Part shown: piece by piece, positions 22,409-30,880 of the stretch
How positions within the stretch are numbered: the stretch's first letter is position 1
Layout: the number at the start of each line of letters is the position of its first letter
Source of the DNA: a bacterium
Lineage (GTDB): Bacteria > Patescibacteriota > Patescibacteriia > Patescibacteriales > VMTK01
Direction: 5' to 3'
NCBI GenBank assembly: GCA_030693295.1
Contig: JAUYAT010000016.1
Coordinates: forward strand, 1-36,687
DNA length: 36,687 bases
Program-made: the position numbers and the translations under genes
Notes under the pieces: model-generated
What the model saw: the letters and a program-made list of their open reading frames with translations, nothing else
Databases searched by the model: none
Told to the model about the DNA's origin: nothing

Positions 22409-23575
22409 TTATATTTTTTCACTCATAGCAATGGCCTCTCTCAACTGCTTAAGGGCGTATTCTTTCTTTTCTCCGTCCAAACTATTCAAGCACATCGCGA
22501 AAGAGCGAAACTTTGCCAAATTTATTACCGCTTCGGCCGCCGCCGGGTCGTCTTGCCGATAATGCTCTTTTACTTCTTTTTCTATGCCTTTTATAAAATC
22601 ATCCGTGCCTTGCAAAGATTCGGTGTTTTCCAGCTTGTCAGCCATTATTTCACCAAGGTCATAGACTAAAGAAAGCTCCTTGTTCTGAGTGGTGCCGGCG
22701 CGCTTCCAGTCGGAAAGCAGGGCTTTTCCGTCTTCCGTGTAAATAACAGTTTCCAAATTGCAATTGCCGTGCGCTAAACTGTATTCATGCCCTTCCAGCT
22801 GCCTGCTTTCTATTGTTTTCCGATAGCGCTCCAAAGCTTTGGCGATTTCATCCTTAATGTTATGCTCAACTTCTTTCAGTGTTCCAGTTGTGTTTTCCTT
22901 GTAGCCGTCAAAATGGTCAAAATAATCCTCAAAAATTTTCTGCTCCAGTTCCAGCTTAGTCTTAATGTTGTTTTCCGACATAATTTCGCATACCATATCG
23001 GTGGCGCGCAAATTATTCTGCATATTTAACAAAGTTTCAGCCACCGCTCTCCCTTCCTTCTCGCCGTAAAGCTCCGGATCGCCGCGTTGCTCCCGGCTTT
23101 TTTTCAACAAATACAAATCGCCTGCCTTGATGTCGCGATTCGCTTCAACCGTTTCATCGGCTGAAATATTATCTCCCTTGTTAAATTTTTCTAATTTCTC
23201 GTTAACTATGATTTCCCTGTTCAGCCACCTGATAGCTTCTTCGCGCGGATTTAAATCCCAATCATCATAATTCTTTTCCCTGTCGGGATTAAAATTTTCT
23301 TCGTACTGGCCGGCTAAACGGAGTTTGGCCGGCTCCCCGCCTATGGCAGCTTCAAAATCAGCGAACATGTCGCCCTTCCCCTCCTCTCGCGGATTTAATT
23401 CTTTAAGGGTTTGCCCGGCTTGCTTCTCGTCAAATTCAGCTCCGCGGCTTCCTAAAATTTCGCGGGCTTTGCCAAGCAGCCCAGCCTTAAATTCCCTGAT
23501 CTTCTCAGCCATGCTTTTCTCCTTCTCCCGGCTGGAAGCCGGCGGCGGAAATTGGCCAAAATTTTCAATAGTCAT
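22409..23575 (-). CDS. Phosphotransferase/kinase-fold protein with degenerate active site
   Basis: 388 residues. The C-terminal half resembles the aminoglycoside/choline kinase fold: YSLAHGNCNLETVIYTEDGK aligns with the catalytic loop HGDxxxxN and LLSDWKRAG with the metal-binding DFG-like segment. The catalytic Asp position is Asn (HGN) and the usual Asn position is Thr, so catalysis is doubtful; only the later Asp is kept. The N-terminal 120 residues are charged and unrecognised (GQFPPPASSREKEK). The ATG at 23575 has no Shine-Dalgarno; an internal ATG at 23512 is preceded by GAAGGAGAAAAGC, so the real protein may begin MAEKIREF. Fold assignment is moderate. Confidence 0.6.
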   Translation of the reverse strand: MTIENFGQFPPPASSREKEKSMAEKIREFKAGLLGKAREILGSRGAEFDEKQAGQTLKELNPREEGKGDMFADFEAAIGGEPAKLRLAGQYEENFNPDREKNYDDWDLNPREEAIRWLNREIIVNEKLEKFNKGDNISADETVEANRDIKAGDLYLLKKSREQRGDPELYGEKEGRAVAETLLNMQNNLRATDMVCEIMSENNIKTKLELEQKIFEDYFDHFDGYKENTTGTLKEVEHNIKDEIAKALERYRKTIESRQLEGHEYSLAHGNCNLETVIYTEDGKALLSDWKRAGTTQNKELSLVYDLGEIMADKLENTESLQGTDDFIKGIEKEVKEHYRQDDPAAAEAVINLAKFRSFAMCLNSLDGEKKEYALKQLREAIAMSEKI

Positions 23576-23613
23576 ACTTTTAAATTAGTAATTTAATAAA
23601 CGTTAATATAGTC

Positions 23614-23647
23614 ATTATAGCAAAAATCGCCGTAAATGGCGATTTTT
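23614..23647 (-). terminator. Terminator of the radical-SAM-like gene with adjacent -10 box
   Basis: AAAAATCGCC / GGCGATTTTT stem with a 6-base loop (23622-23647), then TATAAT on the minus strand at 23614-23619. The hairpin ends the upstream gene, and the -10 box, immediately behind its T-run, is a candidate promoter for the 388-residue gene. Confidence 0.75.
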
Positions 23648-23671
23648 GTGGTATGATTTTTGCCTTTTAGA

Positions 23672-24529
23672 TTATACGGTTAATTGCGCCTGTTTCAAGC
23701 TGTACAATTTTAAACGATCGGGACTCTGGCTCCTAAAAATCTTTTCTGTTTTTTTATCATCTTTCTTCTTAGTGCCGTATTTAATGTGATAATCAATGCC
23801 ATGGTTATCGCAAAAATTTATCACAGTGTTCGCGCGTTCCTCGTAAAAATCTTTGTTATCCTGAAATTCAGTAACTTTAACATTGTAATTCAATTTGCCG
23901 AAAATAATTTTGTCCGTAAAACTGATTTTATCTAAAATTTTAATTAGCTCCTGTTTAACCAAATTCGGCGTTGGATACGGCTCCATACTGACCCATGTCT
24001 TTAATCCTTTATCATGCAGATATTTTAAGGATTTTATTCTTTCTTCATAAGGAGCGGCGCCAGGCTCAAAACTTTTTTTAAAATCTTTATCCAGAGAAAT
24101 CAAAGTAATGCTGTATTCGTTGTTTTTGCCGTATTTATCCGTGTCAGCCAATTCTTCGGGATAAACGCCTTTGGTTAAAACCGTGCATCTTATATTGTCA
24201 TCGTTCAAGCGCTTAATAATTTTCAAAGTCAAATCGCTAACCTCTTTTTGCTTGTACATAAAGGGGTCGGTGGTAAAGCAAAGATGGACAACTTTTATTT
24301 TATGCTTTAATTTCGGTATTTCCTTGTCCAATAGTTCTAAAGCGTTTCCGACTATTTTCGGCTTTATCCAATCGTTATAATCTTTTATCACCCCGCATCT
24401 TTTTTTCATCATCATGGCGTAGCATGGAAACCTACAGCCGTGCGAACAGCCCTCAATATGGTTAAGGCAATAATCGGCGTATTCCACGCCGCTTTTATAC
24501 AACAGCGATTTTCGTGTTATTTTAAGCAT
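23672..24529 (-). CDS. Radical SAM-like (SPL-related) protein, probable partner of TcmP
   Basis: 285 residues. A cluster-type motif CSHGCRFPC gives C28-x3-C32-x3-C36, one residue longer than the standard radical SAM CX3CX2C; HGCRFPCYA otherwise matches the spore-photoproduct-lyase-like branch and three-Cys phage-type proteins. The downstream pattern fits a partial TIM barrel: VVHLCFTTDPFMYKQ, then IRCTVLTKGVYP, then SITLISLD, then WVSMEPYPTP. Expected ligand is a 4Fe-4S cluster with SAM; the reaction is unknown. It lies 54 bases downstream of the TcmP gene and has its own promoter (TTAACA-N16-TATAAT). A family of TcmP proteins is named for adjacency to such three-Cys proteins, which supports a pair. 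Confidence 0.82.
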   Translation of the reverse strand: MLKITRKSLLYKSGVEYADYCLNHIEGCSHGCRFPCYAMMMKKRCGVIKDYNDWIKPKIVGNALELLDKEIPKLKHKIKVVHLCFTTDPFMYKQKEVSDLTLKIIKRLNDDNIRCTVLTKGVYPEELADTDKYGKNNEYSITLISLDKDFKKSFEPGAAPYEERIKSLKYLHDKGLKTWVSMEPYPTPNLVKQELIKILDKISFTDKIIFGKLNYNVKVTEFQDNKDFYEERANTVINFCDNHGIDYHIKYGTKKKDDKKTEKIFRSQSPDRLKLYSLKQAQLTV

Positions 24530-24558
24530 GGATATTTTTGATTTATCTTTATGCTTTT

Positions 24559-24586
24559 ATTATAACATTTTTAAACCCTTTGTTAA
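24559..24586 (-). promoter_or_regulatory. Promoter of the radical-SAM-like gene
   Basis: Minus strand TTAACA (24581-24586), 16-base spacer, TATAAT (24559-24564). It overlaps the last codon of tcmP and gives a leader of about 23 bases. Confidence 0.6.
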
Positions 24587-25533
24587 ACTTTAAAATTATT
24601 ATGCAGTTTTAATTGTTCTTTTGGGCCGAAGAAACTTCTTTGCCCTTTTAAATTACTTTCCTTACTTTTAGCATATACTTGACTTACAATTTTAATTGCA
24701 TTTTTATTCCGAGAAGCAAATAACAAATAATAAATTGTGTCGCTTTTATTGGGATATGGCATATTAAACGCTATGACATCTAATTTATTTTTTGAATTAA
24801 CATTTTCATTATTACTCTTTAAAATATTTTCTACATAATATTCCAAAAATTCAACATCGCTACTATCAATTATTTCTAGACATTCATCTCCAACAAAATC
24901 AGTTAAATTTGTTATTGTTTTAATTTCTTTTAAGGTTATATCTTTGGCTTTTTTATCCATGCATTTTTTTGCTAATCCAGCGATTCTAACTACTCCTTCA
25001 TTAATATAATTCAATAAAATATCTTTTGCGCCCGGTTTATTAACAATACTTAAAACACTTTTCTTTTTAAGCGATTTAATCCCGTGAGGGTCAATAAAAA
25101 ATAAAACAGGCTTATAACCTATTTCTTTTAATACATCTCCAATAGTATTGTTAAAATCATCATTGATTATTTGAAAATCTACATCATTAATATAAGCGGC
25201 TAATAATTTTTCTAAACTTTTGCAATATTTTTTATTTTCGTCAATAAATCTGCATTTAATTTTAAAGTTTCTTTTATTTTTTATTTTTTTGTTGTCAAAA
25301 TCATCCTGAAATTTTTTAGCTGCCTTTACAGCTATTAGTGGCGAGCCGTCAGCTCGATCTCCTTTTTCCTTATACTCGCCACGCCCAGCAAAACAATCAA
25401 CTATAAACACTTCTTCATAATATTTTTGGTTTAAAAAAATTGCGCACCACGAGTCCAAGTATTTTTTATAAATTTCTAATTTTAATTTTGTATGCGGTCT
25501 ATTTGTTAAATCCCAATAATCGTTTTTAGACAT
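24583..25533 (-). CDS. tcmP: Three-Cys-motif partner protein TcmP
   Basis: 316 residues. The N-terminus has the TcmP hallmarks: HTKLKLEIYKKYLDSW (about 14-29), FIVDCFAGRGEY (43-54) and GSPLIAVKAA (63-72). The block DCFAGRG resembles SAM-binding motif I of methyltransferases; CRFIDENKKY (94-103) sits where an acidic motif II residue would be, and LFFIDPHG (144-151) resembles a motif IV such as that of RlmJ-like N6-adenine enzymes. A methyltransferase-like fold is inference; the family function is unknown to me. It lies 13 bases after the membrane-anchored gene and upstream of the radical-SAM-like gene, in a run with a type IIG enzyme. Clearly more AT-rich than the housekeeping genes, suggesting transfer. 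Confidence 0.85.
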   Translation of the reverse strand: MSKNDYWDLTNRPHTKLKLEIYKKYLDSWCAIFLNQKYYEEVFIVDCFAGRGEYKEKGDRADGSPLIAVKAAKKFQDDFDNKKIKNKRNFKIKCRFIDENKKYCKSLEKLLAAYINDVDFQIINDDFNNTIGDVLKEIGYKPVLFFIDPHGIKSLKKKSVLSIVNKPGAKDILLNYINEGVVRIAGLAKKCMDKKAKDITLKEIKTITNLTDFVGDECLEIIDSSDVEFLEYYVENILKSNNENVNSKNKLDVIAFNMPYPNKSDTIYYLLFASRNKNAIKIVSQVYAKSKESNLKGQRSFFGPKEQLKLHNNFKV

Positions 25534-25546
25534 AAATTTTAATTAT

Positions 25547-26737
25547 CTAATTATTTGTAGTGGGATTGTTAAGGCGAAATGCCCTTATAGCTGATAACCT
25601 CTCTGAAATCCGAAATGAATGCTCATCAAGTCCATCAACAAATATTTCAATTTTTTCAAGCAATTCTTTGGAAAATGCTGAATGTTCAAATCTTAATAAT
25701 CCATCTAATAATCTAAGAGAGTCACTAAAACCATAACTCGAATCTTTATATAACTTTTCTTTGGCAATATCAAACGTCATTTCAAGCTTATTAATTCTAA
25801 ACATCGCTAAAAATATCAAATATCCAACGGGAGCATATTCTTTATCTTTTGATAACCTATTAAGCAAGGAATTAATAAATATAGATTTATCATTGGCATT
25901 TCCTAATTTATTATACAAATTCATCAAAGCTTGTGCGTTATCCGAAATAATATATTCCTTTTGCGGATTCATTTCAATGGATTGGTTAATTGGAGAATCG
26001 GCTTTTCTCCATTCAGTTCCAATTCCTGGGCTATCAGAACCTTTAAGATGTACGCTCCCTAAACCCCCGACTCTTCGCCCGCACTCTTTATATCTTTCTA
26101 CCTCAACTTTAAGTATAGAAACAACTTCTTTTTCAATTTCATTTTTTATTTTATAGATTGCCTCTTTTGTCGCTTCTATTGCTTTATCATTTATTGCTGG
26201 TAGTCTTTTTTTATTATTGCTTTCAAACAACAATCCCTTGACTTTGTGTCTATTACCAAATTGATCAGTTAATACTATCGTTAATTTTAAGTCTTTTTCT
26301 TCACTGATAATCAAGGGTTGAATCCAAAAATCAATAGATATTTCGCTTGTTAAATTTGGTATCAATTCATAACTGCCATAAATATTATTTCTAGAATGAC
26401 GGGTTAAAACATCATTGCGAACGCAATTTTTTCTTGCCTTTTTGGGATTTATTATTTCAACCGAGAGAACACGGACATTATTATCAGATATGTTAGTCGC
26501 ATATAAATGGCCGTTTATTTGCATTGCGGGTTTTTTATTCATTTTGCCTAAATTCCACCAGTTTCCTCTTCTATGCCTAACTACTCTTATAGTTTCGCGA
26601 GGCACGTATGGTTTGTGTCTTGTAAAAAAATGCCACAATCGTATCACTTTTTTTCTTCCCCAATCAAGCCAACAAAAAACTACTGCGAGTGCAGTTATTA
26701 TGGCGCATATTAAAAAAATTAGAGTTATTTTAGTCAT
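25547..26737 (-). CDS. Membrane-anchored protein of unknown function in the defence-like run
   Basis: 396 residues. One N-terminal transmembrane helix (about 4-24), a basic juxtamembrane stretch, then a probable beta-sandwich (about 70-180: QINGHLYATNISDNNVRVLS; LIPNLTSEISIDFWIQP; LTIVLTDQFGNRHKVKG), then a helical region (190-396) including a GxGxxHLKGSD loop. The predicted orientation is single-pass with a large cytosolic or extracytoplasmic part; this cannot be decided. I do not recognise a family, although the YATNISD-VRVLS region feels like a widely spread hypothetical. It starts 33 bases after the type IIG gene and is followed by TcmP after 13 bases, so it is likely in the same transcript. 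Confidence 0.7.
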   Translation of the reverse strand: MTKITLIFLICAIITALAVVFCWLDWGRKKVIRLWHFFTRHKPYVPRETIRVVRHRRGNWWNLGKMNKKPAMQINGHLYATNISDNNVRVLSVEIINPKKARKNCVRNDVLTRHSRNNIYGSYELIPNLTSEISIDFWIQPLIISEEKDLKLTIVLTDQFGNRHKVKGLLFESNNKKRLPAINDKAIEATKEAIYKIKNEIEKEVVSILKVEVERYKECGRRVGGLGSVHLKGSDSPGIGTEWRKADSPINQSIEMNPQKEYIISDNAQALMNLYNKLGNANDKSIFINSLLNRLSKDKEYAPVGYLIFLAMFRINKLEMTFDIAKEKLYKDSSYGFSDSLRLLDGLLRFEHSAFSKELLEKIEIFVDGLDEHSFRISERLSAIRAFRLNNPTTNN

Positions 26738-26769
26738 ATCCTATGTTAATGCTAATTAAATTTTAAAAA

Positions 26770-29679
26770 TTACAAAACCCTTTCATTGATCCTCTTCCTC
26801 TTCTCCTCCGTCAATCCATACAACTCAAAAACCCTCTCATCAATCTTCCCATCCGTTTTCTCAATCTCCTCCTTAATCTCCTTATACTCCTTATCATCCA
26901 TAATCGGATCTAATTTTTGTAATTCCTTATTTAACTTGGTTGTTTTATCAACTGACTTTGTAATTTCCTTAAGTTTATTTTTATTTTCTGGAACAAAAAT
27001 CGGAATTTGAAGTAATGGACCTTTATCAATCTGTAATAAATCACCAAGTTGCTTTCCTTTATTTTTTAACCAAAAATGGATTAAACTAGAATTTAGTAAT
27101 CCTGCTAAATACTTTAAATCAATTCTATCTGTTTTGATAAAATTTAAAGCTCTTGAGCCATAATATTCATTTTCTGTATAATAAAAATTTGGACTTTGCG
27201 CTCTTATACCGCAAACTATTTTAGGGCCTTCTTTAAAAAATTTTTCATCTCTTTCTCTATGTAAATAAAAATAAGATTTGTTTGGAGTGCCATATTTTCT
27301 TTTAGCTTTTTTTAATATTAATTTATAAGGCTCAAAGTGATTTTTTATATTTGGGAAATTATTTAAATTTTCGCCATTAAAATTTTTATCAGAAATATAA
27401 AATATACAATTTTTAGATAAACCGCTACTAAATTTTCCTGAGGATGTATAATATTTTTTAATAAACTTTTTTTCCTCATCATTAAAATTATTTAAATTCC
27501 TTACTAAAAAATATTTATCAGGCGCGGCTACTATACCCTGTCCAACTTCTTCTGGGGTTAATTCAAAATTTTTATGAGCCTCTATTTTGTTTAAAATATC
27601 ATTCTTTTGAGAATTAATAAAAGTAATATTTTTACCAACAAATTTTTGCGGCTCAATTATTGTATTAAAATTTTCAATTTCTGGAAATTGTAACTGGCAA
27701 TTTGATTTTAAAAATTTAATTAAATCTTCTTCTTTAATATTTTTATCAATAATCTTGGAATATTTTATTTTATATTTTTGTCTTGGCCTGCATTTTCTAA
27801 ATACAAAAATCATTGTTTGTATGCCTGCATCTTGAAAAATTTTATAATCGCCAAAATCAATAAAATTTACAATCTCGCCCTCTCTCAAGATTTTATTTCT
27901 AAAAATACTAGCGCCTGCATTAGTTAACCAATTATTAGGGGCAATAAAACTAAAACAACCGCCATCTTGCAATAAATCAATAGCAATGCAAGCAAACATA
28001 GTCCAAATATCCATTTTACCTTGATAATATGGGCTATCGTGCAAACCATCAAAAGCAGACTTATCAACGAATTCTTTTATATATGGCGGATTTCCGATAA
28101 TTATATCAAATCCGTTCTTTGCTTCAGAAAATCTTTCTCTCCACTCAAACGGCTTTTTCTCTTTCCAGCGCTTGCCAAAATATTTTTTCAGTTCTTGCTC
28201 GCTTCCGGAAATCAAAGAATTGCCTTCTTGGACATTATGCGACAGCTTTGGCAGTTTGATTTGGCTGTCAACCATTTTTAAAAGCAAATTCAATTTAGCA
28301 AACTCCACGGCCTCCCCGTCCAAATCAACGCCGAAAATATTGTTAAGCAAAATTCTCATTTTTTCCGGCGAAGTTAATAAATCGCCGTTTCGTTTTTTAA
28401 ACGCTTTTTCTAAATCTTTAAACTTGCCGTTTTTCTCTTTCTGCTGCTTTCTTTTTTGATTCTGCCAATAATCAATTAAGGTTTGATAAGCCGTAATTAA
28501 AAAAGATCCGGAACCGCAGGCGGGGTCCAATATTTTTAGATTTTTAATTTCGGCCGAAGTTTTGCTTTTTAAAACTTCTCCCAAAGTATTTTGCGCGATG
28601 TAATTCACGATATAACGGGGCGTATAATAAATGCCCTGCGATTTTCTTTTGCTTTGCTTTTCAGCTTTTGTATCTTCTTTTTGGATATAGCCCAAATACT
28701 GCTCGTAGATATTGCCGAAAATATCAGCCGGAATGTCGGCAAAATTATATCTAATGCCTTTGCTTTTAGTCCTATACAATTCATTAATAACATCTACGAA
28801 GGTATTATCATCGGCCTCTATTTTCTCGCCCAAAAAATCGCAAGCGCATTTTTCAAACAAGCCGCTATTATAGGTTCCGTCAATTTTACGGAAAATTTTG
28901 TTTAGGTTAAATAATAATTGATCCGCCTTAACGCCTTTCTTTTGCTCCCAGTCCCTGATTAATGGCTGTAAAATAACATCTTCAATTTTCCTGTCTTCAA
29001 GCGTCCTGATAAAAATCAGCCGATCTAAAATTTTTTGCACATACTCGGAAATCTTTTTCGGGTCAATGCTTGGATTATAACCGCATAATTCCTTAAACAT
29101 TAATTCGCGCCACCTGATTAAATCATTAGCCAATTGCTCGTCAATAATTTTCTTGGGCCTTTTGCCGACCTCATCCGCCTTTTTGTCTAAAACGCCTTTT
29201 TGAAAAGCTTCCCGCGACAGCCACCATAATTTCTCGCTGGTCAAAAATTCAGTCCACGGTATTTCAATATATCTGCAACTTTGGATATCCGGCTCGTCCC
29301 ATTCAGTATTAAAAACTTTAACCGCCTCAAAATCAGTTAAAACCACCCATGGCACTGATTTATGCCATGAATAATTTATGGCCTGCTCCGCCCATCTTTC
29401 CTCGTCCAGATTAACCGGTATGGATTTGGCTTCCAGATAAAACTTTGTAATCCCGTCAATCTTAAAAGCGTAATCAACCCTTTTGCCGGACACATCGGTT
29501 TCAGGCCAGACATCGGCTTCAAAATCCCAGCCCAACAGCTCAAACAAAGGCCGGATAAAATGGTCCTTGGTTTGCTGTTCGTTGTATTTTTTCTTCTCCG
29601 CGTCAGACAATTTTTCGTACCTCTCAACCAATTTTTTAATCCCGAATACTCGGGATTCTTTGGCTTTTTGCTTGTCCAT
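26770..29679 (-). CDS. Type IIG restriction-modification enzyme (Eco57I-like)
   Basis: 969 residues combining nuclease, methyltransferase and specificity regions. An N-terminal PD-(D/E)xK-type domain resembling HsdR_N has D69 (RVDYAF) and E83-A-K85 (FYLEAKS). A helical connector (about 180-340) follows. The N6-adenine methyltransferase shows the YYTPRYIVNYI entry motif, motif I LDPACGSGSFL (384-394), VDLDGEAVEFAKLNL and catalytic NPPY (530-533). The C-terminal third (about 690-960) is the target-recognition region with TaqI-C-like sequence. It methylates and cleaves the same DNA site, so no separate methyltransferase is needed. First gene of the run; promoter at 29713-29741. All catalytic motifs look intact. 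Confidence 0.93.
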   Translation of the reverse strand: MDKQKAKESRVFGIKKLVERYEKLSDAEKKKYNEQQTKDHFIRPLFELLGWDFEADVWPETDVSGKRVDYAFKIDGITKFYLEAKSIPVNLDEERWAEQAINYSWHKSVPWVVLTDFEAVKVFNTEWDEPDIQSCRYIEIPWTEFLTSEKLWWLSREAFQKGVLDKKADEVGKRPKKIIDEQLANDLIRWRELMFKELCGYNPSIDPKKISEYVQKILDRLIFIRTLEDRKIEDVILQPLIRDWEQKKGVKADQLLFNLNKIFRKIDGTYNSGLFEKCACDFLGEKIEADDNTFVDVINELYRTKSKGIRYNFADIPADIFGNIYEQYLGYIQKEDTKAEKQSKRKSQGIYYTPRYIVNYIAQNTLGEVLKSKTSAEIKNLKILDPACGSGSFLITAYQTLIDYWQNQKRKQQKEKNGKFKDLEKAFKKRNGDLLTSPEKMRILLNNIFGVDLDGEAVEFAKLNLLLKMVDSQIKLPKLSHNVQEGNSLISGSEQELKKYFGKRWKEKKPFEWRERFSEAKNGFDIIIGNPPYIKEFVDKSAFDGLHDSPYYQGKMDIWTMFACIAIDLLQDGGCFSFIAPNNWLTNAGASIFRNKILREGEIVNFIDFGDYKIFQDAGIQTMIFVFRKCRPRQKYKIKYSKIIDKNIKEEDLIKFLKSNCQLQFPEIENFNTIIEPQKFVGKNITFINSQKNDILNKIEAHKNFELTPEEVGQGIVAAPDKYFLVRNLNNFNDEEKKFIKKYYTSSGKFSSGLSKNCIFYISDKNFNGENLNNFPNIKNHFEPYKLILKKAKRKYGTPNKSYFYLHRERDEKFFKEGPKIVCGIRAQSPNFYYTENEYYGSRALNFIKTDRIDLKYLAGLLNSSLIHFWLKNKGKQLGDLLQIDKGPLLQIPIFVPENKNKLKEITKSVDKTTKLNKELQKLDPIMDDKEYKEIKEEIEKTDGKIDERVFELYGLTEEKRKRINERVL

Positions 29680-29712
29680 ATTGTATTTAATATTTTATTT
29701 ATTCTTAATTTT

Positions 29713-29741
29713 AATATACCACCCCAGCCCCCAAATATCAA
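29713..29741 (-). promoter_or_regulatory. Promoter of the restriction-modification run
   Basis: Minus strand TTGATA (29736-29741), 17-base spacer, TATATT (29713-29718). It starts just after a terminator and about 34 bases before the ATG at 29679, which has no Shine-Dalgarno. Confidence 0.65.
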
Positions 29742-29748
29742 TTACTGC

Positions 29749-29780
29749 AAAAGGAGCAACTTCTCGTTGCTCCTTTTTTA
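29749..29780 (-). terminator. Terminator after the GILT-like lipoprotein gene
   Basis: AAAAGGAGCAAC / GTTGCTCCTTTT stem with a TTCTC loop, flanked by T-runs on both strands, so it may be bidirectional. It separates the lipoprotein gene from the restriction-modification run. Confidence 0.88.
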
Positions 29781-29814
29781 CTAATCTTACATAATAATAT
29801 TCGTTCTGTGCTTT

Positions 29815-29853
29815 ATGTTCTATGTTCTATGTTCTATGTTCTGTGTTCCATGT
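29815..29853. repeat. Short tandem repeat (ATGTTCT)n
   Basis: About five copies of a 7-base unit, the last two degenerate (ATGTTCTGTGTTCC). It lies between the lipoprotein stop and its terminator. No coding value. Confidence 0.8.
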
Positions 29854-29861
29854 TTCACGAA

Positions 29862-30842
29862 CTACCCGCCGCAACCGCCGCCTGAATCTGAAGCCGCGCC
29901 TTCGCCGAACCCGGCTGACGGAGCTGTTGAAGATAGAGTTTGACTGCATGCTTCCGGCTGATTATTAAAAGCCGAGCAAATTACTTTCAATAAGCCGGCT
30001 GAATCCCTGCTGGAGCTGGCTTGCTGGCCGTTGATTATTAAGGATGGAGAACCCTTGACGCCGTACTTGCCGGCATCGGCTTTGTCCACGTCAAATGTTG
30101 GAAATTGGCCGCTTGACCAGGTGGTTTTATCGTTAAATTTCTCGGTAACTTTATATTGCTTGTCGGTCTCGCTTACGCAGGATTGCAGTTTCGCGCCGTC
30201 AACACCAACTTCTTTTATACAGCTTCCTGAATCGTCTGCTTTAAGAAAGCATTTTAAATAAACGATTAGCTTATCAAGCCCTTCTTGCTGGATGCAGTGC
30301 TGGGTTAATTGCTCATCCAATTCTTTTTTGCCGTGCATGGCGTAATCGCAGAACTTTAAAGTAAAATCAATTTTATCGCCCAGCGCTTCCACAGCCGGAA
30401 TTATTCCTTTTTCAATCTGCGTGCCGTACGGGCAATGGCTCATAACAAATAGCTCCACTTTCGGCTTGTCGCTTTTTTCAACAACGCTCGCGGCGCTGTC
30501 GGCCTCGGCAGCCGGCGCGTTGTTTTTCTCTTCATTTTTCTTTTCTATTTCCGCGATATCCAATGTCTGCGGAAAAAATTTCTTGCCGTCCTTGGTCATA
30601 TAAGAAGGGATTTCCTGGCCGTTTGACATAACCACCGTGATTTTATAAAGATCGTTTTCCTCAACCGCTTCTTTAATCGTTACATTGCTGCCCGGCTGCA
30701 TTAAATTTTCATTGATGAATTTTTCCGCTTTTTGCTTGGCGGCTTCCAGCCCGATTACTACCTGGCCGGTTTTCGGCTTAATTAGGCTGCAGCCGCTAAC
30801 CGCGAAAACCAGCAACAAGCCGAGAATAATTATTTTTTTCAT
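29862..30842 (-). CDS. Lipoprotein with GILT/DsbA-like thioredoxin-fold domain
   Basis: 326 residues. Signal peptide with lipobox VSGC (Cys18) indicates membrane-anchored export. An N-terminal region (about 27-95) resembles a small PepSY/YpeB-like module; a low-complexity Ala/Glu linker follows, then a thioredoxin-like domain (about 127-300) with VELFVMSHCPYG. The active site is C-P-Y-G, that is, one catalytic Cys instead of CxxC, as in many archaeal and CPR relatives of GILT. Further cysteines (FCDYAMHG, HCIQQE, CFLKADD) resemble the GILT Cys pattern, and KGSPSLIINGQ is the cis-Pro loop. The tail ends GGGCGG. Thiol-disulfide or monothiol role is inferred. No Shine-Dalgarno is visible. Confidence 0.82.
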   Translation of the reverse strand: MKKIIILGLLLVFAVSGCSLIKPKTGQVVIGLEAAKQKAEKFINENLMQPGSNVTIKEAVEENDLYKITVVMSNGQEIPSYMTKDGKKFFPQTLDIAEIEKKNEEKNNAPAAEADSAASVVEKSDKPKVELFVMSHCPYGTQIEKGIIPAVEALGDKIDFTLKFCDYAMHGKKELDEQLTQHCIQQEGLDKLIVYLKCFLKADDSGSCIKEVGVDGAKLQSCVSETDKQYKVTEKFNDKTTWSSGQFPTFDVDKADAGKYGVKGSPSLIINGQQASSSRDSAGLLKVICSAFNNQPEACSQTLSSTAPSAGFGEGAASDSGGGCGG

Positions 30843-30880
30843 AACTTTGTAATAATTTTAAATTATGAAACACGCCAATT

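Noticed and set aside
22231-22422. 63-residue minus-strand ORF ahead of the S1 gene
   Set aside because: Starts at a GTG inside the preceding gene's last codons with no ribosome-binding site, and overlaps the S1 start; treated as leader sequence.
29815-29853. CRISPR-like array
   Set aside because: The unit is 7 bases, tandem and without spacers.
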